NCBI GenBank assembly: GCA_016871615.1
Contig: VHCX01000030.1
Coordinates: forward strand, 1 to 38,453
Direction of reading: 5' to 3'
Length of the DNA: 38,453 bases
Origin: Verrucomicrobiota bacterium
GTDB taxonomy: Bacteria; Verrucomicrobiota; Verrucomicrobiia; Limisphaerales; UBA9464
In this document: positions 1 to 7,391 of the stretch, in pieces
How the letters are laid out: each line of letters opens with the position of its first letter
Numbering within the stretch: position 1 is the stretch's first letter
The notes under the pieces: generated by a model
The model's input: the letters and a program-made list of their open reading frames with translations, nothing else
The model's database searches: none
What the model was told of the DNA's origin: nothing
Made by a program: the position numbers and the translations under genes

Positions 1-1857
1 CTGGCCATCCTCAAGCAGCCGCTCGACTACTACCTCGAGTACACCCTGAAGGAGACGCTGCGGCAGCTTGAGCCGCAGTGGCGCAAGGCCGTCGCCGAGG
101 GCCGTCCGATCGCCCAGAAGAACCCGGCCGGCCTGCAGTACCTGCTGAAGTCGCTGAGCACGGCCGAGATCCTCAAGCTGCCGCGGGTCGAGCCCGTGCT
201 GGCCGACCTGCTGGGCCGGGCCGGCGTGCCCGATGCCGAGCGCGGCATCGCCCTCAACGACCTGGCGGGCCTGCGCAAGGTGTCCCGCCCGGCGCTGCTG
301 CTGGGGCTGCTTGAGAAGCCCGAGTCCAAGGCCGAGGACGCCCTGTCCAGCCTGGCCCGCCTGCTGCCCGGGCAGCCGACGGCGGACCTGAAGGCGCTCC
401 GCGACCGCTTGGCCCGGTTGGGCGCGGGCAGCGCCCACGGGACGACGCGTGCCGCCGCGTGGGCGTCGCTCGCCGTCGCGGACGGTTCGTTCGACGGCCT
501 CTGGCAGACCGCCTCGGCCAAGCCGGCCGCGCTGGCCGACCTCCTGGCCGCCATCCCGCTGGTGAGCGATCCCGACTTCCGTGCCAAGGCCTACGGCCTG
601 GTCCGCCCGGTGGTCTCCGGGGAGTCCCCGCTGGTGGCCGAAGCCTCCAAGAAGGGCGGGGCGCGGTACGTGCGCGTCGAATTGCCCCGCCGCGGAACCC
701 TCACCCTCGCCGAGGTGGAGGTTTGGGTGGGTGGACAGAATGTCGCCCGTCGCGGCAAGGCCACCCAGTCCACGACCGCCAACTCCGGCGATGCCGCCCG
801 GGCGATCGACGGCAACACCGATGGCTCGTTCGCCTCGGGCTCGCAGACGCATTCCGCGGAGAACGACCGGAATCCCTGGTGGGAGGTCGATCTCGGCTCC
901 GAGCAGCCGGTGGAGGCCGTTTCGGTCTGGAATCGCTCCGAGGGCGACCTCGGCCAGCGGCTCAACGGGTTCACACTGACCCTGCTCGATTCGGGGCGTC
1001 AGGAGGTGGCTTCGCAGAAGGGGGTTCCGGCGCCGGCCCGCAATGTGCGGATCCCCGTCTCGGTGGACGCCTCGGGCGGCTTGCGGCGGTCGGCCATGCG
1101 GGCCCTGCTCAGCATGAACGAGAAACCCGACGAGGTGTTCAACCTCTTCGCCCAGCTCATCGCCAAGGGCGACAGCGTGCCGGCGGCCGCCCAGGGCCTG
1201 CGCCAGTTGCCCCGCACCGCCTGGAACGCCCCGGCCGCCGGTTCGGCGGCGACGGCCTTGGTCGGCTGGGCCTCGGCGGTGCCCGCCGATTCGCGCACCG
1301 ACATCGGCTACGTGGATGCGTTGCAGACGGCCTCGGATCTCGCCGGCCTGATGCCCGGAACGGCGGCCTCGGCCCTGCGCACACAACTCAAGCAGCTGCG
1401 GGTCTCGGTCTTCGTGATTCGCACCGTGCGCGAGCAGATGCGTTACGACGTGCCGCGGTTGGTCGTCGAGGCCGGCAAGCCCTTCGAGATCGTCCTCGAG
1501 AACGACGACTTCATGCCCCACAATCTGGTGGTGGTGAAGCCCGGCACCCGCGAGGCCGTCGGTGCCGCCGCCGACACGATGCAGCCTGGCGCCCTCGACC
1601 GCGAGGGTCGGGCCTACGTGCCGTCGCTGCCCGGGGTTGTCGGGGCCACCCGTCTGGTGGAGTCCGGCAACCGCGCCACCCTCAAGCTCACCGCACCGAC
1701 CCAGGCCGGTGACTATGAATACGTCTGCACCTTCCCGGGCCACTGGCCGGTGATGTGGGGTCGTCTGGTGGTCACCACCGATGTGGACGACTACCTCGCC
1801 AAGCACCCGATCGCGCCGGCCGCCGGGGGGGCCCACGCCCACGACGAGGGCAAGTAG
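1..1857 (+). CDS. C-terminal part of secreted protein with discoidin-like and blue-copper domains (5' incomplete)
   Basis: The frame is open from base 1, so the gene starts upstream and 618 residues are visible. The first 200 residues are helical and HEAT-like. About residues 220-330 look like an F5/8-type C (discoidin) carbohydrate-binding domain (ARYVRVELP, AIDGNTDGSF, NPWWEVDLG). The end is a cupredoxin: the type 1 copper ligands are His507 (MPHNL), Cys576, His581 and Met585 in YVCTFPGHWPVM, the azurin/auracyanin pattern. In PVC bacteria such ends sit on large exported proteins with dehydrogenase-like and haem c domains; whether this one has them cannot be seen. Role is inferred to be extracytoplasmic electron transfer or sugar oxidation. 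A strong terminator follows the stop. Confidence 0.85.
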   Translation: MAILKQPLDYYLEYTLKETLRQLEPQWRKAVAEGRPIAQKNPAGLQYLLKSLSTAEILKLPRVEPVLADLLGRAGVPDAERGIALNDLAGLRKVSRPALLLGLLEKPESKAEDALSSLARLLPGQPTADLKALRDRLARLGAGSAHGTTRAAAWASLAVADGSFDGLWQTASAKPAALADLLAAIPLVSDPDFRAKAYGLVRPVVSGESPLVAEASKKGGARYVRVELPRRGTLTLAEVEVWVGGQNVARRGKATQSTTANSGDAARAIDGNTDGSFASGSQTHSAENDRNPWWEVDLGSEQPVEAVSVWNRSEGDLGQRLNGFTLTLLDSGRQEVASQKGVPAPARNVRIPVSVDASGGLRRSAMRALLSMNEKPDEVFNLFAQLIAKGDSVPAAAQGLRQLPRTAWNAPAAGSAATALVGWASAVPADSRTDIGYVDALQTASDLAGLMPGTAASALRTQLKQLRVSVFVIRTVREQMRYDVPRLVVEAGKPFEIVLENDDFMPHNLVVVKPGTREAVGAAADTMQPGALDREGRAYVPSLPGVVGATRLVESGNRATLKLTAPTQAGDYEYVCTFPGHWPVMWGRLVVTTDVDDYLAKHPIAPAAGGAHAHDEGK

Positions 1858-1885
1858 GTCCGCGGTCTATAGACCGATCCTCTCC

Positions 1886-1922
1886 AAGGCCGGGAACCGC
1901 ACGTGGGGTTCCCGGCCTTTTT
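1886..1922 (+). terminator. Rho-independent terminator after the copper protein
   Basis: A perfect 13-bp stem (AAGGCCGGGAACC with its complement at 1907-1919) encloses an 8-base loop and runs into a T tract at 1918-1922. It lies 29 bases after the stop of the upstream gene and 33 bases before the next start, so it ends the upstream transcript. Confidence 0.9.
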
Positions 1923-1954
1923 GCATCCGGGACCATTGTGGCGCAGGCTGCGGG

Positions 1955-2479
1955 ATGACTTTGGTCTACGAGACGACGACCCGGATCCGGACCCCGGTGC
2001 AGGCCCTCTTCGACTTCCACCAGGATCCGTCCAACCTGCACCGCATCCAGCCCCCCGGGGTGCGGGTGGTGGACCTGGTCCTGCCGGCCGAGTGGCGGGC
2101 GGGAGCCTGCCTGTCGGTCCGGGTCCGGATTCTGGGTCTTGTGACGCAGGTCTGGGAGGTGCGTCTCGAGGAGGTGAGCCCGCCGAGCCGGTTGGTGGAT
2201 GTGGCCGTCCGGGGGCCGTATCCGTCGTGGAGGCATGTCCACGCGTTCCGGGAGGACGGTCCCGGCCACTCCACGCTGACCGACCGGGTCGAGTACCAGC
2301 CGCCGTGGGGACGCCTCGGAGTGCTGCTCGACCGGGTGTTCTTCCACCCCCAGCTGGCGGTGATGTTCGCCTGGAGGCATCGCCAGACCCGACGGTTGTT
2401 GGAAAGGATGCCCGAGCGTTGCGTGGAGGGCGGGGTGACAAGCCCGGGTGCGGCGTCGTCGACCTTACAAGGGCCATGA
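1955..2479 (+). CDS. SRPBCC (START-like) family protein
   Basis: A 174-residue protein. Its N-terminus (TTRIRTPVQALFDFHQDPSN, then LHRIQPP) is the usual first strand and helix of SRPBCC/polyketide-cyclase-like ligand-binding folds. The middle (VWEVRLEEV, DVAVRGPYPSWRHVHAF, LTDRVEYQPPWG) gives the curved sheet. A terminal helix (FFHPQLAVMFAWRHRQTRRLLE) closes the cavity. The family binds hydrophobic ligands; the ligand here is unknown. I chose the ATG at 1955 because homology begins there; the frame is open further upstream, through the terminator, which argues against a longer protein. No neighbour clarifies its job. Confidence 0.8.
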   Translation: MTLVYETTTRIRTPVQALFDFHQDPSNLHRIQPPGVRVVDLVLPAEWRAGACLSVRVRILGLVTQVWEVRLEEVSPPSRLVDVAVRGPYPSWRHVHAFREDGPGHSTLTDRVEYQPPWGRLGVLLDRVFFHPQLAVMFAWRHRQTRRLLERMPERCVEGGVTSPGAASSTLQGP

Positions 2480-2583
2480 TGGCCCGGTGACGGGAACCGT
2501 GGATCCACCTTCGGTCCTGCGAGATCCTCCCGCGCCGGGCCGTGGGACCAGCGGGCTGTGGCGACAAGCTGGGATGCCCGGGC

Positions 2584-3093
2584 CTATTCGTTGCCCTCCG
2601 GAAAGCGGAAGGTGACGTTGGTGAAGCTGACACCCCTCACGGTGAGGCTCGGGAACCGGCCGGAGAAGTTCGTGGTGGTCTTCAACCAGTCGGCCTTCGC
2701 CTCGAACTGGCTGGTGTCGCCGGGCTTCTCGCCCGTGGCGGCATTGGCGACCGGCAGCAGCGCCACCGTGGAGGTCTGGTTGGAGACCGTGGTCTCGAGC
2801 GCGAGGCTCGTGGCCGGGATGCGGACGAACGACTCCATGTGGCCGTCGAGCACGTAGCAGGTGAGCAGCCCGGTCTCTGCGGTCCGGACCAGTTCGAGGT
2901 GGAAGGCCTCGCGTCCGAGCACCACGGCGGTGCCTCCATGCGGAGGGCGATGCTCGTGCTTGTGGTCGTGGCCGTGGTCGTTTCCATGATCATGGCCGGC
3001 GTGGTCGTCCGTGCCGCCGCATCCGGCAAGGAGGGTCGCGAGGCCCATGGCGAGGACTCGGAAGGGGCTGGGGAAGGAGCGCGCTGGATTCAT
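2584..3093 (-). CDS. Histidine-rich lipoprotein, possible metal binding
   Basis: A 169-residue protein. Residues 1-24 form a lipoprotein signal peptide ending in a lipobox (LLAG then Cys25), so it is probably membrane-anchored and faces the periplasm. Residues 31-52 are a His/Asp cluster of repeated H-D-H units, typical of Zn, Cu or Ni scavenging proteins. The segment that follows (HGGTAVVLG, FHLELV, GLLTCYVLDGH) resembles a small beta domain seen in other PVC lipoproteins; the C-terminus ends in two predicted strands. The ATG at 3093 is preferred because it puts the signal peptide at the start; an in-frame ATG at 3132 is possible. The metal is not known. Confidence 0.75.
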   Translation of the reverse strand: MNPARSFPSPFRVLAMGLATLLAGCGGTDDHAGHDHGNDHGHDHKHEHRPPHGGTAVVLGREAFHLELVRTAETGLLTCYVLDGHMESFVRIPATSLALETTVSNQTSTVALLPVANAATGEKPGDTSQFEAKADWLKTTTNFSGRFPSLTVRGVSFTNVTFRFPEGNE

Positions 3094-3240
3094 GGATCGA
3101 TTGGGGGCTGGGCTGGTCGTCGGCGTTCGCACTGGGGGGGTCGGACCGGGTCTGGGTTTGGGGCTCCGCTGGATTCCATCGTCCTGCCGATCCCCGGGCG
3201 TTGCCAGATCGGCGGGAAGATGGCTCGCGGACGATCCGGG

Positions 3241-3957
3241 TCAATCCGGCGGCCGGGCGATGTTCTCACCGCGGTCCACCCGAGCCTTGAGCAGGGCGGC
3301 CGAGATGGACGAGACATGACCGCAGGCCATCAGTTCATTGGCCCGGCCGCTGTTATGTCGGGCCGACGGCGCTCCGGTGCCATGTCGGTCGGGCTGGATG
3401 TCGTCGAGGACCGCATCCCAACCTCCGGCCACCCAGTTCCGCGAATGGGTGTGGTCGTTCGAGAGGCTGGGCTCCTTCGCCGTCGCCACCTCGAAAAGCG
3501 TCACCGTGTCGGTGGGGTTCTTCAGGGTGTCCAGGCGGCGGAACGACTCGGTCACCCCGCCGAAAGGGCCCACCAGATCGACCATCACGTACTCGTTGGG
3601 GATGTAGCTTGAGGCAAACTGGGCCACCCGTGCCTTGCGCTGGGGGTCCGAGGGACAAGCCCGGATCGCGTCGACGTTCCCGACGTAGGGTCGCAGCGTG
3701 AAGATCCACGACCGGTTGGTGGCCGACGTGCCGTGGGTCGTCTCGGGGAAGTAGCCCCCATGGTCGTCGGCGTACATCTGGATCCCCAGCCCGAGTTGGT
3801 GCAGGCCCGACAGGCAGGAAGCCGACCGGGCCTTCGCCTGCGCCTTCGCCAGGGCCGGCAACAGAAGTCCGGCGAGGATCGCGATGATGGCGATCACCAC
3901 CAACAATTCGATCAGGGTGAACCCCCGTCGCCGCCCATGGAGACCCAAGATTTGCAA
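3241..3957 (-). CDS. Type II secretion/type IV pilin-like protein (pseudopilin)
   Basis: A 238-residue protein with a textbook prepilin signal: [11 protein letters not shown], where the peptidase cuts after Gly and methylates Phe, followed by a hydrophobic helix ([20 protein letters not shown]). The rest is the verrucomicrobial solute-binding-type pseudopilin domain ([24 protein letters not shown]) with a degenerate DGH-like motif (ACGHVSS) and the common ending NIARPP. Such proteins occur in large numbers in these genomes and belong to type II secretion-like systems. An in-frame TGA lies shortly upstream and no ATG precedes the signal, so translation must begin at TTG 3957 or TTG 3948. No other secretion genes are nearby. 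Confidence 0.88.
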   Translation of the reverse strand: MQILGLHGRRRGFTLIELLVVIAIIAILAGLLLPALAKAQAKARSASCLSGLHQLGLGIQMYADDHGGYFPETTHGTSATNRSWIFTLRPYVGNVDAIRACPSDPQRKARVAQFASSYIPNEYVMVDLVGPFGGVTESFRRLDTLKNPTDTVTLFEVATAKEPSLSNDHTHSRNWVAGGWDAVLDDIQPDRHGTGAPSARHNSGRANELMACGHVSSISAALLKARVDRGENIARPPD

Positions 3958-3970
3958 ATCAATTGCAATT
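3950..3970. repeat. Two adjacent 10-bp palindromes with TTGCAA/TTGCAA-like cores
   Basis: ATTTGCAAAT (3950-3959) and AATTGCAATT (3961-3970) are perfect palindromes separated by one base. They overlap the probable start codon of the pseudopilin and stand out in GC-rich surroundings. They could be an operator for a dimeric regulator; this is inference. Confidence 0.5.
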
Positions 3971-4298
3971 AATCACCCCCCGAACCCTCGCCGCAACCAA
4001 AAACGAGCCCTCTTCCCCCTCCTAACCCCAATAGGATGACAGGTTCAATGTCAGTCTCCCGACGACCTGATTGCGATAGAGTGACAGGTTCAAAGTCGTC
4101 CCTCCTGAACAGGGTGACAGGTTCTTTGGCGATGAGTGGCGCAGCCCGATGGTTGCAGGGCCCCCTGTGGACAGCCGTCGGGCGGGCCCCGGGGAGCATC
4201 GGGTGGACGGCCGCCAGGAAACCGACGATCGGGCTTCCGATGGAGGGGGTGGGAGATTAGCCTCTTGTCACCCGGTCAGACCCGGGGTCTTCACCGCC
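3971..4298. other. Intergenic region with three TGACAGGTTC repeats
   Basis: No convincing gene is present between the pseudopilin and the cupin. The stretch 3976-4030 is C-rich on the + strand. Three exact copies of TGACAGGTTC lie at 4037-4046, 4082-4091 and 4115-4124, the first two followed by A and AA then similar bases. The spacings (45 and 33 bases) are irregular. The rest, to 4298, shows no structure I can name. Confidence 0.6.
4037..4124 (+). repeat. Three direct copies of TGACAGGTTC
   Basis: Exact 10-mers at 4037, 4082 and 4115, with extended similarity on both sides (ATAGGA/ATAGAG before the first two; GGGTGAC before the third). They may be regulator-binding sites for the pseudopilin gene read on the minus strand, or the nested repeats of a decayed insertion-sequence end. 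No transposase remains. Confidence 0.6.
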
Positions 4299-4712
4299 AT
4301 GAACCCACCGTCGCGTCGATTCATCACCACCGCCGAGGCCCTGCAGGAGGAGTTCAAGGGGAGGACCAACTTCTGGCTTTGCCGGCCGGAGATCACCGAC
4401 GCCCGGGATCTGCAGTTGTGCCGGGCGGTCCTGCCGTCCGGGGAGGGGCACCCCTTCCACACCCATCCCGAGCTGGAGGAGATCATCTACGTGCTGGAAG
4501 GCGTCGTGGAGCAGTGGGTGGAGACCGAGCGGCGCATGCTGCAGGCCGGCGAGGTGGCCCACATCCCGGCAGGCATCGTGCATGCGACCTTCAATCCGAC
4601 GGCCTCCGACGCGGTGATCCTGGCGATCCTGTCCCCTGCCAAGGCAGTGGGGCCGTTTCTGGTCGATGTGAGCGCCGAGGAGCCCTGGAAATCCCTGCGG
4701 CCGAGGGCCTGA
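4299..4712 (+). CDS. Cupin domain protein
   Basis: A 137-residue single-domain cupin. Motif 1 is present as GHPFHTHPELEEIIYVLEG, with the metal-binding HxH and Glu; motif 2 is GEVAHIPAGIVHATFN, with the last metal His. The family includes dioxygenases, isomerases and sugar- or metal-sensing proteins, so the substrate cannot be given. The ATG at 4299 is chosen because the cupin fold starts soon after; the frame is open upstream but the extra residues look non-coding. The gene is convergent with the DUF309 gene, leaving 34 bases between the stops. Confidence 0.82.
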   Translation: MNPPSRRFITTAEALQEEFKGRTNFWLCRPEITDARDLQLCRAVLPSGEGHPFHTHPELEEIIYVLEGVVEQWVETERRMLQAGEVAHIPAGIVHATFNPTASDAVILAILSPAKAVGPFLVDVSAEEPWKSLRPRA

Positions 4713-4746
4713 ACGGGTATTCCGCGCTCGGCGGAGTGGTGGCGGT

Positions 4747-5181
4747 TCAGCGTTCCAGGAGGGTGATCCGGGGCGGGGGGCGACGGCTCAGCGGATTGTC
4801 GAGCATGTCGGACGATTCGGTCGCCTGTCGCCAGGATCGGATGTCCTCGAGGGCGGCGGTCAAGTCGAGTCGCCGATGGGGATTGGGGTAGCGGGCGAGG
4901 TTGGCCGCGGCGAGATCGAACAGCGCGATGGCGGGCCTCAGGCGCCCTTTCTGGAGGTGGACGAAGGCCCCGGCCCACTGGATGAGTCCCTTGTGGAAGG
5001 CGTAGTCCGCGCCGGTCTTGCCTTCGGCAAGCCAGAGTTCCTCGAGGACGTCATGGGCCTCGAAGTAGAGGCCTTGGTTGAAGCATCGGAAGAACCCGAG
5101 GTAATGGCGCGGGAGGTCTTCGTTGCCGTTTGCGGGCAGGTCGGCCATCAGGGCGGCTATTCTGGGGCTCTTGTGGCTCAT
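4747..5181 (-). CDS. DUF309 family protein
   Basis: A 144-residue all-helical protein. It has the DUF309 hallmarks: FNQGLYFEAHDVLEELWL, with the conserved E-H-D-E-W residues, then FHKGLIQWAGAFVHLQKGR and FDLAAANLARYPN. The function of the family is unknown; the conserved acidic and His residues suggest a metal or ligand site between two helical pairs. The ATG at 5181 (MSHKSPR) is preferred; another in-frame ATG at 5232 would add 17 Arg/Ser/Ala-rich residues. It is divergent from the pst-like cluster; the 236 bases between them show no clear promoter or repeat. Confidence 0.82.
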   Translation of the reverse strand: MSHKSPRIAALMADLPANGNEDLPRHYLGFFRCFNQGLYFEAHDVLEELWLAEGKTGADYAFHKGLIQWAGAFVHLQKGRLRPAIALFDLAAANLARYPNPHRRLDLTAALEDIRSWRQATESSDMLDNPLSRRPPPRITLLER

Positions 5182-5417
5182 GAGTCGGTTGGAGTGGCCC
5201 CGGGAACGGGCCGATGCGGCGGCCCGGTCCATGGGGACTTCCCGGCGGACGCCTCCGGAGGCTGGGGCCGGGCGGTGACCCTGCCAAGCCCGACGGGCGT
5301 CCTGGAGAGGTGCGCGGACGGGGGGCTTGCGCGGTGCCCCGCCGTCACAAAGACCCCGCCTCGGCGCTTTCCAAGCGGCCGCATCAGGTCGATCCTCCGA
5401 TCGAGGATCCGTCCCGG

Positions 5418-6368
5418 ATGAACCTAGAGCCGCATGCCCCGATTCCCCGATTCCGGGAGTCCGACGCCCACCGGCGGACCACCGCCGGGCTCGACCGTTG
5501 GGCGGAACGGGCCGTCGCCGTCGTGGCGTGGAGCCTCGGGCTCGCCCTGCTGCTGCTCGTGGGCATCCTGGTGGTGGACGCGTTGGCGGCCCAGTCGATG
5601 ACCGGTCCGGAACCGATGCCGGGGACCGCTCGCAGGGTGCCCCTTGCAGGGGCAGCGCTGAAGGACGCGGCGATACACGCGATCCTGGGGTGCCTCGTCC
5701 TTCTCCCGGCCGGTGTCCTCACGGGCTTGTTCCTGGCCGAATACGCCCCGCCCGGTGGTCGGGCTCCCGGAATGTTGCGGTGGGCCATCAGGGCGCTGGC
5801 CGGGGTGCCTGGCGTGGTCGTCGGGCTGTTCGGCGTGTTCGCTCCCGGCATCGGGGGGGAATCCTGGCTGGGCCGGTGGGCGGGTGACCCCCCCTTCGGA
5901 ACGGCCGGGATCTGGGTCCCGATGGCGCTCGCCTTGATGGCTCTTCCGCCGGCGGTGACGGCGACCGAGCAGGCATTCCGGGGCCTTCCCCAGTCCTGGC
6001 GCGCATCGGGGTTTGCCCTCGGTGCGACCCGCCTCCAGGGGATCGTCCATCTGTTGCTGCCCGGGGCCCTGCCGGGCATCGCAGGCGGGGTGCTCGTTGC
6101 CCTCGGCCGGATCGTGGGTGCCGTGACGCCGATGCTGCTGCTCTGGGCCGCCACGCTTCCGCCGGAGACCGGCGCAGTCGCGGCCCTGGCGAACCGGATG
6201 CCGGGTCCCTCCGTCGATGGGATGGCCGCCGCCGACCGCCGGACCCTGCTCGCGGGGCTTTGGTTCCTCGCGGTGGGTTGCGGGATCCTGAATGCGGTCG
6301 CCGCCGGGTTGAGGGAACGGCGTGGCCCGTCCCCGGTCGATCAAGGCTGGGTCCCTGACCGCCCATGA
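5418..6368 (+). CDS. pstA: PstA-like phosphate ABC transporter permease
   Basis: A 316-residue inner-membrane permease. Predicted membrane segments lie at about 31-55, 85-107, 123-140, 165-182, 220-250 and 285-305. The cytoplasmic coupling loop is well kept (SWRASGFALGATRLQGIVHLLLPGALPG), matching the PstA/PhnE-type EAA loop, and is followed by GRIVGAVTPMLLL, which corresponds to the PstA GRAIGETAP region with Glu changed to Val. In the Pst system PstA pairs with PstC and is driven by PstB; neither pstC nor the binding-protein gene pstS is in the window. It overlaps the next gene by ATGA at 6365, so the two are translationally coupled. The frame is open upstream, but homology begins near the chosen ATG. 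Confidence 0.8.
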   Translation: MNLEPHAPIPRFRESDAHRRTTAGLDRWAERAVAVVAWSLGLALLLLVGILVVDALAAQSMTGPEPMPGTARRVPLAGAALKDAAIHAILGCLVLLPAGVLTGLFLAEYAPPGGRAPGMLRWAIRALAGVPGVVVGLFGVFAPGIGGESWLGRWAGDPPFGTAGIWVPMALALMALPPAVTATEQAFRGLPQSWRASGFALGATRLQGIVHLLLPGALPGIAGGVLVALGRIVGAVTPMLLLWAATLPPETGAVAALANRMPGPSVDGMAAADRRTLLAGLWFLAVGCGILNAVAAGLRERRGPSPVDQGWVPDRP

Positions 6369-7159
6369 ATGACGAACCGTTTCCGAACCCGCCCGCCCTT
6401 CCGAACCCGCCCGCGGGCGTCGAATTCTCCGACCTGTCCCTGAGGCACGGGGCGGTGCAGGTGCTGCGGGGCATCAGCCTGAGGGTCCCGGAGCGGCGGA
6501 TCACCGCCCTGATCGGGCCGTCGGATTGCGGCAAGTCCACGCTGCTCCGCTGCGTCAACCGCATGGTCGACCTCGTCGATGACCTGCGGCTCTCCGGCCG
6601 GTGTCTGGTGGGCGGTGTCGATGTCCGCGACCCGGCCCTGGACGTCGGCGAATTGCGCCGGACGGTGGGATTCGTCCCGGGAGACCCCGGGCGGTGGCCC
6701 GGGTCGATCTTCGACCATGTGGCCCTTGGTCTGAAGATCGCCGGATGCACCGGTTCCGAGCTGGGGGACCGCGTGGCCTTGGCCCTCCAGAGGGCGGCGC
6801 TCTGGCACGAGGTGAACGACCGGTTGACCGAGCCCGCGCAGGACCTCCCGCCGGGCTTGTATCGACGCCTGACCCTGGCCCGCGCCCTCGCGGTCGGGCC
6901 GGAGGTGCTGCTGCTGGACGACCCGACCCTCGGGCTCGACCCGGTCGAGGCGGCCAGCCTCGAGGACCTGATCCGCGACCTGCGGCAGGACCACACGATC
7001 CTCCTGACCACCCACCACCTTTCCCTCGCCGCGCGGATTTCGGACCGCACGGCATTCCTCGATCGGGGCGAACTCCTCGAGACCGACGAGACAGGCCGCC
7101 TGTTCTCCCGACCCCGGGATCCCCGAACCGAGCGGTTCATCACCGGGCGACGTGATTGA
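6365..7159 (+). CDS. PstB-like ABC ATPase with degenerate catalytic motifs
   Basis: A 264-residue protein that aligns with PstB over its whole length, including the terminal RFITGRR. The Walker A motif is GPSDCGKST (51-59), with Gly changed to Asp54 but the lysine kept. The Q-loop has Gly106 where PstB has Gln (VGFVPGDP against VGMVFQKP). The ABC signature LSGGQ is replaced by LPPGL (161-165). Walker B reads LLLDDP, so the catalytic Glu is Asp186. The H-loop His217 is kept. In ABC ATPases these changes usually weaken or abolish hydrolysis. It may be a regulatory or slowly cycling paralogue. A true pstB may lie elsewhere in the genome. Confidence 0.82.
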   Translation: MNDEPFPNPPALPNPPAGVEFSDLSLRHGAVQVLRGISLRVPERRITALIGPSDCGKSTLLRCVNRMVDLVDDLRLSGRCLVGGVDVRDPALDVGELRRTVGFVPGDPGRWPGSIFDHVALGLKIAGCTGSELGDRVALALQRAALWHEVNDRLTEPAQDLPPGLYRRLTLARALAVGPEVLLLDDPTLGLDPVEAASLEDLIRDLRQDHTILLTTHHLSLAARISDRTAFLDRGELLETDETGRLFSRPRDPRTERFITGRRD

Positions 7160-7391
7160 ATCCCCATGGCTCCTAGACCTTGTCGATCATCCGCGTGCGC
7201 CCCTCGCGAGGCCTCGTCCCATGTGCCGCTGCCGCAATCGCGGCAACCTCTCCTCGGCCGCCTTCCGGCTCATCGGCATCCCTTCTCTTGGCCGGCGTCA
7301 CCGTTTTTGGGTCAACGACCTCATCCTCCACCGCCAAGCCAATCCCACCGGGTGTCAAACGTTTCGAGGCAACCGGCCCCGTCCTCCTTCC
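7160..7391. other. Gap between pstB-like gene and phoU
   Basis: No gene or hairpin with a T tract was seen in these 232 bases. The phoU frame is open back to a GTG at 7152 that overlaps the pstB-like stop, which would give an 80-residue N-terminal extension rich in Pro, Arg and Cys and unlike PhoU; I consider it non-coding leader. Confidence 0.4.

Noticed and set aside
4037-4124. Pho box reading of the TGACAGGTTC repeats
   Set aside because: CTGTCA half-sites are present on the minus strand but not at 11-base steps, and they face the pseudopilin rather than the pst-like genes.
7152-7391. N-terminal extension of PhoU from the GTG at 7152
   Set aside because: The extra 80 residues are unlike PhoU, and the protein from 7392 already has full length.
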